Positions 51,343-63,515 of a stretch of 64,000 nt of DNA are shown here, in pieces (positions within the stretch are counted from its first letter, which is position 1; each line of letters begins with the position of its first letter). Below the pieces are notes generated by a model. It had not been told where the DNA came from and did not search any database. It saw only the letters and a program-made list of their open reading frames with translations. The position numbers and the translations under genes were made by a program. Where the stretch lies: contig JAMXSV010000013.1 of assembly GCA_027559495.1 (NCBI GenBank), positions 1-64,000 on the forward strand. Reading direction: 5' to 3'. The stretch comes from Aurifilum marmelostoma. Lineage: Eukaryota; Ascomycota; Sordariomycetes; Diaporthales; Cryphonectriaceae.

Positions 51343-52560
51343 GCGCTTAAGATATAATTTCTCTTTTTTTCTTTTTTTTCCTCTTCTTTATCTTTTTTTC
51401 TTTCTCTACTTGCTTTATACTTTATACTTTATTAGTCTTATACGCTCTTTCCCCTTTTATTATTTCTTTTAACTAGGTAAATTTCTATATCCCCTTTTGC
51501 TTTTATCTTCTCTTCTATTTTCAAATTATTATCTTACTCTTTATAGCTTTTAGAAATAATTTATTAGATTATATTACAAGTAGGCTTACTAAAGTGCGAT
51601 GTAAGCTTTAATATTGCTAAATCTTTTAACTATTTAAGATTTTATATTATAGTAAATTTAATAGTATATTTTAATATAATTATAAATTAAGTCTTAAAGT
51701 CTTTTCTAATCTAAGCTATAAGCTATTTAAAGTGCAGTAGCAATTATAAAAGCATATAATTATTAAGCTTATATATTTATTTATAAAGCTAGTTTAGCTT
51801 GCGTTTGCTAGTTAATTTGCTAATTTATTGCTTTAAATGCTTAAATATAATAAGCACTATTATAGCTAAAAATATAATAAATATATAAAGTTTTATATTA
51901 AGTAAACAATATTAAAATATGCTTTAAAGAATATAGAAATAATCTTTAAATTTTTTATATTATATTACTAGCAGTAAAGCTATTATTTAAATTAAGAATA
52001 ATACTTAAATTAATAATTAATAAGCAATATATAATAATTTATTTTATTAATAATAAATATATTCTTATATATTTAGCTTTTTATATAGCTAGCTTAAATA
52101 ATAATATTATTTTAATTAGCTATGTAAAACGCTAAATAAATTATTATATATAGCTTTTTAATTATTAATCTATATATTATTTTTAATATAAGGAATAGCT
52201 TTATTGCTAATAATATACTATAAAGAATTTAAAAATTAGTTCTATATTCCTTAAAGTATATTTTAATATCTTACTTGTGTTATAGACCTGCTATTCTGTT
52301 TCTATTCTACCTAGCTATATATGTGAGAGCAGTGTAAAGCCTTTAGCTTTATATCCTAGTCTTTTGCATAGTGCAGCAGTAATAGCGATTAAATGCTCCC
52401 AGTGGGTCTAACCGTAATAACTTGCTTAATATAAACTTTTATATGTTTATTCTATCTTTAGCTATAGTAGTGCTTATTATACCTTATATGCAGTTTATTA
52501 GCTATGTAATTCTTAAATAATTAATCTTAACTACTTTAATAACTGCAAATGCTTATATGC
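51343..52560. other. A/T-rich border with R1 repeats
   Basis: Contains R1-type LTR segments in opposite orientations (about 51850-52090 minus, 52110-52490 plus), the latter interrupted by a 142-bp insertion. There is no coding signal. GC content rises stepwise toward the gene island on the right. Confidence 0.6.
52278..52419. mobile_element. 142-bp insertion with 5-bp duplication in an R1 repeat
   Basis: The R1 repeat is interrupted after acttg (52273-52277) and resumes after a second acttg (52420-52424). The insert begins TGTTATAG and ends CCGTAATA. If the terminal TA is a mutated CA, the ends are TGTTA...TAACA, as for an LTR. It may be a short solo LTR or a non-autonomous derivative. The boundary call rests on comparison with the other R1 copies. 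Confidence 0.5.
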
Positions 52561-53365
52561 TAAGAGCTTATGTTATTCTGCTATATGTTGCGAATGTTGA
52601 ATTACTTACATAGCACCGGCTATTTAGATATCTGATCTTAAGGAGATGAATAGGAAAGGAATGTTTACTTTAGCGCGGCTTAGCATTGCTTACCACTTTC
52701 TGCGCATCTATAGCAGATAGTCCCACTAGGAGGGAAGGAACATTTCCGATGTCGACACTAGCAAGCTTCGCAACCTACTTGAGGATTCATGTTTACTATT
52801 AGCTAAGTTAATGCCTGGGACATAGACAGTAAGAGTAATGAGTCTTGTGCGGGATATATAACTATACTTAGGGTGAATTTCGGCAGAAGATATTCCCTCT
52901 AGGGTCAAGCGTGACTGGTAGCGTATGGGAGATGTGCGGGGCATATGCGGGGAAGCTGCTAGCATTGGAACTACTATATCCATAATGTGTGAGGAGAAGG
53001 AATAGCTAGTAGAGCCTTAGCTAAATACACAAACCTCCACAAATACAGCGTGTTAGCAGAGCTGGCGATCTCTAAGGTTAAAGAAACCCTTAGTCTGTGA
53101 ATGTTGTTGTTTCTAGTATAGACAGATTACCTAACTAACGCTAACTAATATGCTGTTAAAGTACCTAAAATATTAATTAGAAATTAGCATAATTACCTAA
53201 AATCTTTCAATTAGGATTAAACCTGCAATAAAAGGTATAAGAGTAATTAAGCATATTCTATAAAAGCTTCTAGGAATGCTATATATTGAAAGATACTACA
53301 AAAAGAAGTCTAGACATTGCTTATTTATAAGAGTAGGTCGTTCATATATCTTCCCAGAGACCTTT
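52561..53365. other. Intergenic, no gene supported
   Basis: Moderate GC. A minus-strand frame of 85 codons (52726-52983) has no feature I recognise and no convincing intron signals. It may be a remnant. Around 53150-53290 the sequence is again A/T-rich. Confidence 0.5.
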
Positions 53366-55488
53366 CTAAGGACATGTCGACTCCAATGTATGGGCCGGGG
53401 CAAACATGGGCATTGCATCCTCCCACAAGCTATTTGTTAATGATGTCTTGTTGCTGCCATCGGCATCCATAACCATGATAATGGCATACGGCTGCATAGA
53501 ATCGTCATATAAAGGCGCCTCCTGTTGAAAGCCGAACATAGCAGTGCTGTAGGCGATGCGGCCATCATGAGTCCATACTGCATGGGCATCGCTAGCTACG
53601 GACTCGGTGACCTGAGTAAGGTCAGACCCGTCGATATTCATGGTGAAGACATCGTAGTTGTCGCCGATATTGGCCAGGTTGGTACGACGCGTGAAGAGTA
53701 TTTTGCTGCCATCGGGAGAGAAGGCAGGTAGATTATCCCACTCTGTGGTTAGCTGCGTCATCTGCAGGGTAGCAACATCAACAATGGCCAGTCCCGTCGT
53801 GCCTACAGTGGTACCGTTGTCTGTATAGCCAGGCCAGGTGCGGAAGATGACCTTGGAGCCGTCATGACTGAAGGACGGAAAGCCGTAATTGCTGATGTTG
53901 TTGCCCGCGAGAAGGGTCAGGTCGGAACCGTCGGCGCCGATACTATAAATGAAGCCCGGGCTGCTCTCGCGCCCCACAAAGTACGCACCGAAACCAAAGG
54001 TGATGTTGGTGTCGTTGGGGCCCCAGTTGCCCTGATAGGCGCGCGCATTGTATCCTGAGGCAATAGCGGGGTTGATCATGTCTTCTGAGGGCACGAACAA
54101 GGTCGTCTGGTCGGTACCATCCATGTTGAGCCGCATCAAATTGTTCTCGGCGGGGCCCTCCATCTGCTGCGACATGACCATCAGAGGGCATCCGGACCGC
54201 GCACCCATAGGGAATACATCGGTGAAGCGATAGTCCCAGTCCTGATTAAAGCTGTAGAGCTCCGAGTATTGTGTCTTGGAGGTCGACGTGCTACCTCCCG
54301 AGGGGCCTTGCTTCTCGTAGATGATATACCTGCCGTCCGGCGACCACGCTGGGGAGCGCAGAGCAGGCGTCATGGTCTCCATTGGGATGGTCTGATACTG
54401 CGTGTAGTTCCGGCCCGAGACAGACACATAGTAGATGCCATTGCTAGCCGCTTCCTTCATAACATAGCCAATCACCTATGAAACAGGACAAAGACGGCCA
54501 TGTGAGTACAGTGAATAATGCAGCAGGAATAAGATGCGAGATTGGCAGGCGCAGAATGTGTACTTACATCGTCAGTGACGTACGAAGGGCTGATCTTGGT
54601 GCCGAGTCCGGTGGCGTGGACAACACGGTCGGTCCCGGTGGCAAAGTCGACCGAGACAATGCTAGTGTTGAGGTATGAACTATACAACAACATTGGTTGC
54701 AGGCGGGCATTATACGTGTCTTCGGTCTGCATCTCGTAGAAGACTAGGCGCTCGCCATTGGGGGAAAATCTAGGCGAGCCCTGGGTGTAGTTGGCGCGGG
54801 ATGACACCAGGCGGAAGTCTGTGCCGTCGGGACGAGCGGCGTAGATGGACAGCTCCTGCACATGCTCCCAACCGGCGCCATCGCTGTGACCACGCCACGG
54901 AGTGTTGCGGTCCGAGGTGAAGACAATCCATTCTCCATCAGGAGACCACGTAGGCTTAAAGTACCCGTTGGGCTGTGTGGGATTCGCAGCACCCGCGATG
55001 CCGTCAACGAGCGTGAGGTTCTTTAGATCGCCGGTCTCTAGGGCCATCAACATGATGTGACTGGTCTGGTTGTACCTGCTAGTCGCAAATGCCAACATTT
55101 TGCCGTCGGGAGAAATGGCGCCAGCATCGTCAACACCCTCGGAAGCCACCAGTAGCTCTGGCGATCCCGTGGTCGAGCCATTGATAGGAACGCGATAGAT
55201 ATCCGACTGGCCATCGCCTCTCCGTTCCGATGTGAAGGTGATATACTTGCCGTCCGAGGACCAGCTTGCCCGGAACTCGAAAACGGTGTTGCTGGAACCG
55301 AGAAGCAGCTTTTCGTTAGCGCCGTCCGGGTCGGCTATGTAAAGCTCCGAGTAGTTGGGGCTGATACGGTTGTGTAATAACGTGCCTAGCGTGGCGTTTG
55401 TGTTTGCTGCCCTGCCAGCATGGCCCGCACAACCTGCTGCCAAAGTTGTGCTGATAGGCGCGAGCCAGGTCAGAAGTTTGAAATGCAT
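53366..55488 (-). CDS. Secreted TolB-like / PD40 beta-propeller protein
   Basis: Two exons (55488-54568 and 54475-53366) joined by a 92-bp GT-AG intron give 676 residues. The ATG at 55488 was preferred to one 30 codons upstream because it is followed directly by a signal peptide (MHFKLLTWLAPISTTLAAG). The protein contains repeated PD40-type strands such as ASWSSDGKYITFTS, PTWSPDGEWIVFTSDR, PAWSPDGRYIIYE, PSFSHDGSKVIF and PAFSPDGSKILFTRR. They are spread over the whole length with about eight or nine copies, as in WD40-like TolB propellers. Many N-glycosylation sequons fit secretion. I see no peptidase domain after the propeller, so it is a propeller-only protein and its ligand is unknown. It is divergent from the LysM gene. 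Confidence 0.88.
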
Positions 55489-56410
55489 GATCAGATGATA
55501 TATACAGGAAGAATGGGAGAGAATGCGGTTTTGAGAGACCAGCTGCAGATGACAAGTGAGGGCAGAGGTCGAATTCATAATAGTGGCGGTCCCATGTTTA
55601 TAGATCCAGACATGAAAATTCTAATGAATGATTACGCAGCGTAGCGGCCCTTCTGTCGGAGGCGCGAACGGCCCACAGTCTCTCGTCGACGTACGTCGTA
55701 CGAGCAAAAAATCTCATCGCAAATATTTTCTAATTCCGAGATTGGCTGGCAGGACCGTTTTCGCCGCTGAACGACGTCAATTCTGGAGCGGACATAATTC
55801 GGCTCCGGACCGGGCCCCCTGCACCGTACCTCTGGCCCCTGGGCAGAGACGCGTACGCAGAACCAACAATGCAACTTAGAACAAGCCTTCTTTTTGGTGT
55901 GCTACCCACCAGTTACAACTGTAACCTTCCGAAATAGGCAGGATGCATAAAGTGTGGAATCCGTATTTACGAGATTGTGGGTCATGTTGACATCTCAGCT
56001 TGCCCCAGTGAGGTTCATTTATAATGTCTACATAGCTAGTGGTATCTGCTTGACCACTTAATCCTTGTGCGTATAGGAATAGCGTACTCGTATGGAGATC
56101 GTAATCTCCCCCAAATAATCCGGGGTAATGCTTCTTTGGGGTAAGGTTGCCTTAGGGATAGCATCGTTAATTACCGAGGCACCTTATGCCTCGCGTATTA
56201 TACTTTTACTATACGCAGGCCGAGGATAGGAAACAGCAGCATCGCATCGACGATGCGGTTAGAGGTGCTCGTGATGCCGACTATTTAGACCTGTCGCTCC
56301 TCTCACCAAAGCTTATTCCTCGCTGTAGATCATCATCCTACTGCACAACACGCTCTTTCATCGTCATTCACTTACTCATTCGTGCAAGTCGCTCTCTGAA
56401 AGAAATCATC
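55489..56410. promoter_or_regulatory. Divergent intergenic region, TolB-like / LysM genes
   Basis: 922 bp separate the two start codons. The part next to the TolB-like gene (55630-55880) is GC-rich. The middle (55900-56170) is of mixed composition with no coding signal, and the last 230 bp are probably the LysM leader. No defined binding site could be supported. Confidence 0.5.
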
Positions 56411-57237
56411 ATGTTCCGAAGTGCCTTTAACCTCGCCGCCCTGGCAGGTGCCCTGTTGGCATCTGCGCAGTTGGCCAGTGCTGCATGCGATCCGGCCTCG
56501 CTTAACACGACGAGCTTTAACTATGTCAACGACATCGCCAATCAGACCGTCTATGAAATGGCTGTCAAGTTCAACCGCGGCGTTTGTGACATTGGTCGCG
56601 CCAACCTGAGTTCGTCCGCCCTTCATCAAACCTCCCTCCACCTTTGTTACTCCTCTTCGAAGAGCAAACCAGCTGACCCAGACGTGTGATAGTGGTTGAC
56701 GTGTCCGTGGTGCCCAATGTCGGCCAAACCATCATCATCCCGGGCGAGGTTTGCGATCCTGACTGGACCACATGTATCATCGACGGACCGGGCACCAATG
56801 ACTGCTTAGTCGGGGGACCACGACTCTACTACACGCTGAATGGCGACACCCTGTGGAAAATTGCCGGGCGTCTGAACATGACGCTCGACTCGGTTCAGTG
56901 CGGCGGCGACAGCTGCAATACCAATATCACTTGCATCGACGGCATCTGCCCCGGCGGTGGCGGCAGCCAGTATGGCGCCAACGAGACCATTGCGGCCGGC
57001 CAATTCATCAAGATCCCCATGTGTTACCCGAGCACCTGCGATATCGAGCCTTACTCTTTCTCGGCTGGAGTCTACAAGGATCTCGCTGATAAATTCGGCT
57101 CGACAGTCGGACAGATACAAATGCTGAGCCCAACGTACAACTACAGTTACATCGCTAATGAGGGTGGTACCGCTCCTCCGATCGCTGTGGCCAAGGACTG
57201 CCGGTTGTTGGCTTCTAACTACACAATCCTTAGTTAA
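56411..57237 (+). CDS. Secreted LysM-domain protein
   Basis: Exons 56411-56609 and 56693-57237, joined by an 83-bp GT-AG intron, encode 247 residues. The ATG at 56411 is followed by a clear signal peptide (MFRSAFNLAALAGALLASA, cleavage near residue 21-24). The intron position is supported because joining restores a LysM end reading VPNVGQTIIIPG. The first LysM spans residues about 38-88. A second begins at YYTLNGDTLWKIAGRL, and a weaker third lies around YSFSAGVYKDLADKFGS. Cysteines and sequons are plentiful. LysM modules bind chitin or related N-acetylglucosamine polymers. Secreted fungal LysM proteins without enzymatic domains often act at the cell wall or toward a host. Which applies here is not shown by the sequence. 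Confidence 0.88.
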
Positions 57238-57980
57238 TTAACTACTTAGACTAATTACATATCAACGCTATAGCTTTGATTATATAAGACAGTCACAAAA
57301 CATTTCAGTCTCGCTCTAATGCAATATGGTCGTTTACTAATTTACATTATCTGGGAATAATACGTCGGAAACCGGTAGTATTAGTAGAGTAATATCCCTG
57401 CCGGCTAACTAGGCGTGCTGGCTAAAGCCCTAAGCTATAGCCAATTAAGACGGGCAACAGAAGGTGGGGCTAGGCGGCGATCAATTTAATCTTAACGTGG
57501 CACAACGTCAGCCTATAGCAGCGAAGCAGCAGTGCTGATCACTTAGGCAAAAGTAGCTATGCTCGGCGTTAGCGAAATTATTCAACAATTACCTTTAAGC
57601 AACCCAGCTCTGCTCTCCACTCCTCCGTCCCGCCTATAGTAAGTGTCGTAATCATTTGCTAGCCTTTCTTCACTGGCCGCTTTTAAGATCTCTGATCTGT
57701 CCTAAGAACGGCTTTCTCTACATAGTACTAAACTATATATCTTAATTGAAATAAGCTTTTTTGTACTATAAGGGATAGCTAAAAAGGCTCTTCAAAGAGG
57801 GAGGGGGGGTGTTATTGTCTTAACTACTTAATCAAGATTACAGACAAATAATAAACACTACACCTACAATTTTGCGCTCGTAAGCGTTATAACCCATCTA
57901 ACATGCAAGCTACAAGATAAGTTACACGGAATAATAGTTGAAAGCTAGCCTAATACCTGTAGGGAAAGATTATCATTAAC

Positions 57981-57995
57981 TTAGGGTTAGGGTTA
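57981..57995 (+). repeat. Short interstitial telomere-like repeat
   Basis: Two and a half copies of the fungal telomere hexamer (ttagggttagggtta). This is too short to be a telomere and may be chance or a scar. Confidence 0.5.
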
Positions 57996-58129
57996 TAGAG
58001 GGCGGCTTGCTAGGCTCGCTAAACAAATAAGCCTTAACCTTAGATTATTTACACCGTTAAACAAGCTAGATAAATAGTACTAAAGAGGTACATATATAAG
58101 GACGTATATATTATTATTAAATAAATAAT

Positions 58130-58490
58130 AGTATATAGCTCTTTAGTTTTCAATTTCAGTATTATTTCTGACTATAATGGGCTAATGTTGTACTTCAGCT
58201 ATATAAGCCTAGCTAGGTAGCCTAACGAGCGGTTAGATTATTACGTACCTTTTAGCTTAGGCTTCCTAAGTTAAGGTAGCCGACTCTGTCGGCTGAGGGC
58301 AGCAGGCGCTCGCTAGTCCTAGAGCCCTCTCGGACCAGCCCCTCACATATGCTTAGTAATATATTGCAAATTCTTATATCATCTCTACATTGCTTATAAC
58401 TACTTCTTAATTCGCTCTTGCTAGCATAAATCTTTTATGTACATGTTATACCCTGATGCTATAGCAGTGCTTATTATATATAGATAAGAG
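58130..58490 (+). repeat. LTR-like repeat R1/R2, least mutated copy
   Basis: Starts gtatatagctctttagtttt and ends gctatagcagtgcttattat, as in the A/T blocks. It keeps ACA, TCA and CCA words lost in the other copies, so it has escaped much of the mutation. Confidence 0.6.
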
Positions 58491-58683
58491 CTAGAGCTTA
58501 GGGGCTGAAGTTGCAGCCGTTAGAATCCGATGTGACTGGTCGAGATTGCCGTCTTGGGAATCGCATTGCTTCGGGACTCGTCGGAGATAACGAAGGGTGT
58601 GGATGCAGGAATGTTATGTTTTGAGTTGGCGAGCGCTTCATAGATTACCTACCCAAGTTCTATGGCTGCTGGTGAGCGGTCCA

Positions 58684-58920
58684 TTAGGCTGAAGAACCAG
58701 CTATAACGCCTTTATGGACCTTGGGTAACATCTCGAGCTGCCTACGAGCATGTCCCCCGCCGACCGAGCATCCAGTACAATATTTGTATATCGACTTGTT
58801 GCCGTACCAGGCCTGCACTAGCGCTTGTTCCAGGGCAGTAGTCTCGTGGGTGGCACGCCACCCGTAGTCTACCGGTGCCACTCAGCGTCGCCCAGCCATC
58901 ATAGTAATCAATCTCTTCGT
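58684..58920 (-). pseudogene. Tannase / feruloyl esterase fragment
   Basis: The minus strand from 58881 reads VDYGWRATHETT, KYCTGCSVGGGHARRQLE and HKGVIAGSSA. This matches the nucleophile region of fungal tannase/feruloyl esterases (serine in GCSxGG). The flanking frame (DGWATLSGTG at about 58885-58920) is shifted, and no further part of the roughly 500-residue enzyme can be recognised. It is a short relic. Confidence 0.7.
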
Positions 58921-60190
58921 GGCTATCATTGGGTCTAATAATAGCAAAAAATAAAATTGACTTGCGGCAGTTGTGATTCCCTAGTTAAGACTAGCAGCTA
59001 GCGCCGCGCGGCTATAATAGAGCTTAAAATACTCTAATACTAAATATCTAGAAAGAGTGCATCGAATTATATTTATAACCAGCTTTAGTTGTTACGTTAA
59101 CATCGATTGCACAAACACTAGTAATGTTTCTAGCAATTTCAGGTTGCTAACACGCGACTCTGATGGGGCAAGCGCCTTCCTCGAGCCACTGCGGTAGGCG
59201 AGGATAACGGTGGTGCTGTTAATGACAATGTTATAAATAGGGTTTTGGATAGTAACAATGCTGCGGGTGTACTTGGCTAAGGCGATCCCGAGAAAGGGGA
59301 CGCTTATTAGTAGAACTCATTACACTTCAATGTGGGCATAATTGCACTAGAAGCGACGTAGGTACTATACTGCTCTAACTTTGTATTGTCGCTGTAAAAT
59401 TAGTATGCGTTACTATTATCTAATACTAGCTTATATATAAAAGTGTTTATCTATTCCCCCTAAATACTGCAAAAGAAAGAGTTGTGTTAATCTTTAGCTG
59501 TTACTTATTACGATTATAACGCTGTAAGATTGAAGTTCTGTTGTTATAACGCTATATCGCTACAAAGTAATTAAGGAGTGCTTGTTCGCGAAATCGCTTA
59601 ATATTCCCTTCCCTTATTCTTGCGGTCCATCGTGCTTTGACAACGGAGATTTGATGTTGTGGGGAGCATTGATCGTCGTGGGGGCGGTAGTTTGAAGCCG
59701 GCGCTTGCGTATGCATTACAACAGGGTAAAGACGGGCAGACTACGTAAGCACAGTTGGAATAGGAAGTTACTAGCGTTCATGACACAGCTGCATAGGACG
59801 GAGATGTGAAGTCTATATTTGCATTATATTTCAAGCAGTTATCGGTGAAGGTCCGAAGCAATTTCAATGCGCGAGTCGGGAGATGGGCCTGTGCCGACAT
59901 TATCCCTTACAAGGGGCCACATGAACTCATCCCCACGTTAATTAAAGGAAGGTTACCTTATGCAATCCCGCTTATGCTGGGTATAAACTATAGTAGGCAA
60001 TTAGCTACTAAGTAGCGATGTTTAAGAAAAGGCTAATAACTTACTAGCTTTCACATAATTTGAGCAGTAGAGGAGCATAGGAAACGGTTAGTAGTCAAAG
60101 AACTGATAATTACTATACTTACTAAGATCTCTTTCTGTTAATAGGTCATTCATGTTTTTAGTACTATAGAAAGCGACTAGAATTGCAACA
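58921..60190. other. No gene seen
   Basis: Mixed-composition DNA with scattered A/T-rich stretches. A 69-codon plus-strand frame (59806-60015) has no recognisable domain and no supporting features. Confidence 0.5.
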
Positions 60191-60192
60191 AG

Positions 60193-61316
60193 CTAGGATA
60201 GCAACTTAGAAGTATATATAGCAAAGCACATGCAATGTATCGTATTCGGCAGAAATTTACGCCTGCCGATGCAATTCACCAACGAGAGACTAACCAGAGT
60301 GAAATTAAAGAGATCGACCGGCGAGAACACAGAGCGTACGTAATACATAAGCGATATGCATTTGGGGGCGCCCATCAGGCCGCAGGCTTTGACTTGTACG
60401 CGCATCTTGATGGGCATAACCCAGAGCTGCTTGGGCACCGATGATACTTGGCCTCCTCCACATGGTAAAGGATGTGCTGGGTCTTCTTCTTGACCATCTC
60501 CCCAGTGACGTTGTCGAAGTCTGCCGCAGAACCACCTCGGCCTCGTCCGGCGTGCGGTGGTACATAAACTGCCGGGTCCCAAGCCTTATCGGGTCGGTCA
60601 GCGGGGGTGGCTGGATGGGGCCGCGTTGCAGTACTTCAAGAGAATCGGGAGGAGGATGACGGAGAATGTGCCTCCGCCATGTAAATACCGCCATCCTTGA
60701 TGCACATATTTTCCAAGTAAGCCATGCAGCCTCAGTTCCTAGCTGAAAATAAGTCATTCAGATCTAAGGACACAAAGATTGCTCCAGAGCCGAGTGGCCT
60801 CGACGGCGAGGTGACAGAAAGTCGTCTAGGCAAGGCTTAAGGCGGCTGCCTGGAGGATGGCCTTGACGGTATAAATATAGAAGCTAGTATACGAGGCAGC
60901 TTTTTACCCATCTCCGTCAGCGTTCAAACCAGCGGAGAGCAGTGACAAATGCATCTTCAGAGGTGATGAAGGTGACGAGGCCCTTGACATAAGGAGCCTC
61001 TGGACGAGACGTTGCCTGATGTAAGTGAGAATGGCTGAGACTTTCCAGATGTCGTTGCCGAAGAGCATGACACCAATGGCCGCCGCGACGGACACGGGCA
61101 GGGCGAACTTTTCTATCTCTGAGCGCTGGACGACATCGAACTCGTGCGTTGAGTGGGAATCTCAAGAGATCCATGGCTATTGTTGGCGTCCTCCACGAGC
61201 TCTATACCAAGCTTTCCGTCTAACCATACCGCCATAGTATGTGCCCATAGAAGATGTTGGTGTTTGTTAACAATAAGAAAAGAAGAGAGAAGAACAACAA
61301 GACCAAGAAACAACAA
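60193..61316 (-). pseudogene. Unidentified coding-like remnant
   Basis: Several short minus-strand frames have coding-like composition, for example VVQRSEIEKFALPVS near 61110, APYVKGLVTFITSEDAF near 60950 and DPIRLGTRQFMYHRTPDEA near 60560. The best frame keeps changing, so they are not one open gene. I do not recognise the family. They may be fragments of one decayed enzyme gene or spurious. Confidence 0.35.
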
Positions 61317-61671
61317 GACAATGTAAAGAGAAGATCCCTAACCTAGTTGTTCGAGCGAGGTAATTAATCAAGAAATAAATAATAATCTTGCGTACATAGC
61401 ATCAGGTTGAAGGGGGTGTGTAAGGAGGCTCTAAAGGTTAAAGAGAACACATAATATATAATAAAATAGAAAGAGGAGTTAGATCTTGTAAATAGAAATC
61501 GATACTGCTTCCAAATGCTTCACTTTGGATCATTCGGTAGCTATTATAGTAAAGGCCTTGATAAGAACAAGCAGGAGACCAATCTTCTAGTTGCTAAAGC
61601 GCCAATTTTACGGATACCTTTATAATATCATCACTGCATATTCTTTAATGAATTTCATATGTTTGAGTAAA
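61317..61671. other. Intergenic, nothing seen
   Basis: A-rich, no coding signal. Confidence 0.5.
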
Positions 61672-61938
61672 TTACTGTTCCATCGTAGACAACCATGTGA
61701 TATGCCACTTATGAGAGTATGGAGTCTGTAACTCAGCAGTCATCATAGCAGCAATTAATTTGTTGAGAATGCCTAGACAATCAGCAGGATCTTTGGGACA
61801 GACTATCCCGTAGAAATATCCCATTACAGGACCCTGCTTCCTAAATTCTACTTGAGAAAGATCTCCTGCAGGGTCTGATCCTTGGAATTTAGGAGTTTGT
61901 TCTTGCTCAACTTTTCGGATTCCACAAGTGGACGACAA
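61672..61938 (-). CDS. Possible small or partial gene, unknown
   Basis: An 88-codon frame with no recognised domain. It is separated by 44 bp from a plus-strand frame. Composition is ordinary for coding sequence here, but there is no start context, signal peptide or homology I can name. Confidence 0.25.
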   Translation of the reverse strand: MSSTCGIRKVEQEQTPKFQGSDPAGDLSQVEFRKQGPVMGYFYGIVCPKDPADCLGILNKLIAAMMTAELQTPYSHKWHITWLSTMEQ

Positions 61939-61982
61939 TATTGCAAATTGAGACCTACAGCTGACCCCCTCACCCTCCCATC

Positions 61983-62273
61983 ATGTTCGATCCAAAATTA
62001 GGAGTTGGTATTGCTGATCTTGGGTGCATGAGCACCAGGCACGCATTCAACGCTCGTGCTCCTTTAGCAGACTTGCTTGCAGCTTTCACGCTGATCGCCA
62101 AGACAGTAAATGAAATTAACCTTCCGGGCAAGCTAATATATACGTATTACAATGATTCGCCTGGCCATACGGAACTCATAACCGTCCTTATCGCAAACGT
62201 AACCACAGCTCATGCCGAAAAGGCTGTCAAAGTCATAGAGGCAGGCAGCATGTTTTATGCGAGCAACGGGTGA
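61983..62273 (+). CDS. Possible gene fragment, unknown
   Basis: A 96-codon frame starting MFDPKLGVGIADLG, with a possible GTGAGT donor at its end (62271). It could be the first or a middle exon of a larger gene whose later exons (62400-62760) are broken by stops. No family assigned. Confidence 0.3.
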   Translation: MFDPKLGVGIADLGCMSTRHAFNARAPLADLLAAFTLIAKTVNEINLPGKLIYTYYNDSPGHTELITVLIANVTTAHAEKAVKVIEAGSMFYASNG

Positions 62274-63515
62274 GTACAGTGTTAAAATTGTATATTACGA
62301 TCATCAGCCCATGATTTTGAGGGCCCTCCTTACTCAATATGTGGTTACTACCTCTTCTCAAGATGCCGGCTGACGGCCACAAAGTCTCTATCTCTTGTCA
62401 AAACAGTGAACAAGTCCCCGGACCTCACAGCCACGTGTGGATTTTTGTGACACTTCGATGTTCCAGGCCATGATCCCCGGAAGCGAATGGACAGCGGCCT
62501 GGTTGGCCATGTAATCATACTTCGTTCTCAGACTTGAGACAAATTGGAACCTTTAGGCTGCTTTGTCGCCTAAGCTCAGTCCAGCGGCAGCAGCAACCTC
62601 ATGAACTACAATATCAGCTGGCATTGTGGACTTTTGGACAAGACTCGGCCGTCAACAGTGTTGCTACATTTGGCATCATAGCAGTGCAGCTCGAGCTACG
62701 GAAGCACAAATGCGTTGATAACGTTGACGGAGCAGTTAAAATCGGGTGGTAGGGTTCTCATAATTAGCGTGTATATTGCTGCGGTAGTGGATCTGCTCCA
62801 TATGCAAACCAACCACATGACATTTTACCCAAGGAGGGCTTTAGTGCTAACATGCTAGGGGCCAATAGCAAGGCAAACCCACCGTATGCTGCAGATTACG
62901 CCGCCAACAGTAACAGTTTGTAACATCCACTCTATATTTGCTGCGTAGTGTGTACTTTTTATTTCTTAATGTTATGCTCAGATCAACACGGCGCTGCGGC
63001 ACCGGTTTGAACTAATAACATCCCCTTTCTGCCCTAGCAACCTTGGAAGGCCAATATATCTCACGCAACTGGCTATTAACTTTGCTATTAATAGTAGCTT
63101 TTTATGAGATTATTTCCATTTTAGTCTAGTACATAGTACAAGACAGTAATTTCATAGTGCTAGGTTCTCTCGTACACTGTGGTGAAAGCTATCTTCGCAA
63201 TGCCCCTCAGGCTTCTCTCTATTTTGTGTTCTTCTTTTCCCTCTTGCTTGGGGGGGGAGGGGGGGGTTGCTTTGAAGTATGCTTTTCTCACCCGACTTTT
63301 TGATTCAGAGCGCAAATCCTAAGCTCGAGAAGGCAAGGCTATTACATCTTGGCATCTGCAGTAACGACATTGTCAGCCCAATCTCACCTTGGCCAAGAAC
63401 GGCCCCCACGTTGAACTTAGCACAAAAAAGAAGCTTACGCCGTTCAGCAATCCGTAGCACGATTATTTTGTAAAACCTTTCGCCGCTCATACGAAAAGAA
63501 TACCCAAAACGAATA
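62274..63515. other. Degenerate or intergenic sequence
   Basis: Fragments with coding-like composition at 62400-62760 lie in shifting frames. 63100-63515 is the upstream region of the oxidase and includes a G-rich run near 63250. No gene is supported. Confidence 0.45.

Larger units (their letters stand above)
57238..58683. other. Intergenic with LTR-like remnant
   Basis: No gene supported. 57240-58100 is of mixed composition without coding signal. 58130-58490 matches the R1/R2 LTR family and appears interrupted in its middle by a GC-richer stretch (about 58180-58345). Confidence 0.55.

Noticed and set aside
60193..61316. Cytochrome P450 or terpene-type enzyme
   Set aside because: I looked for heme-binding and Asp-rich motifs on the minus strand in all frames and found none; left unidentified.
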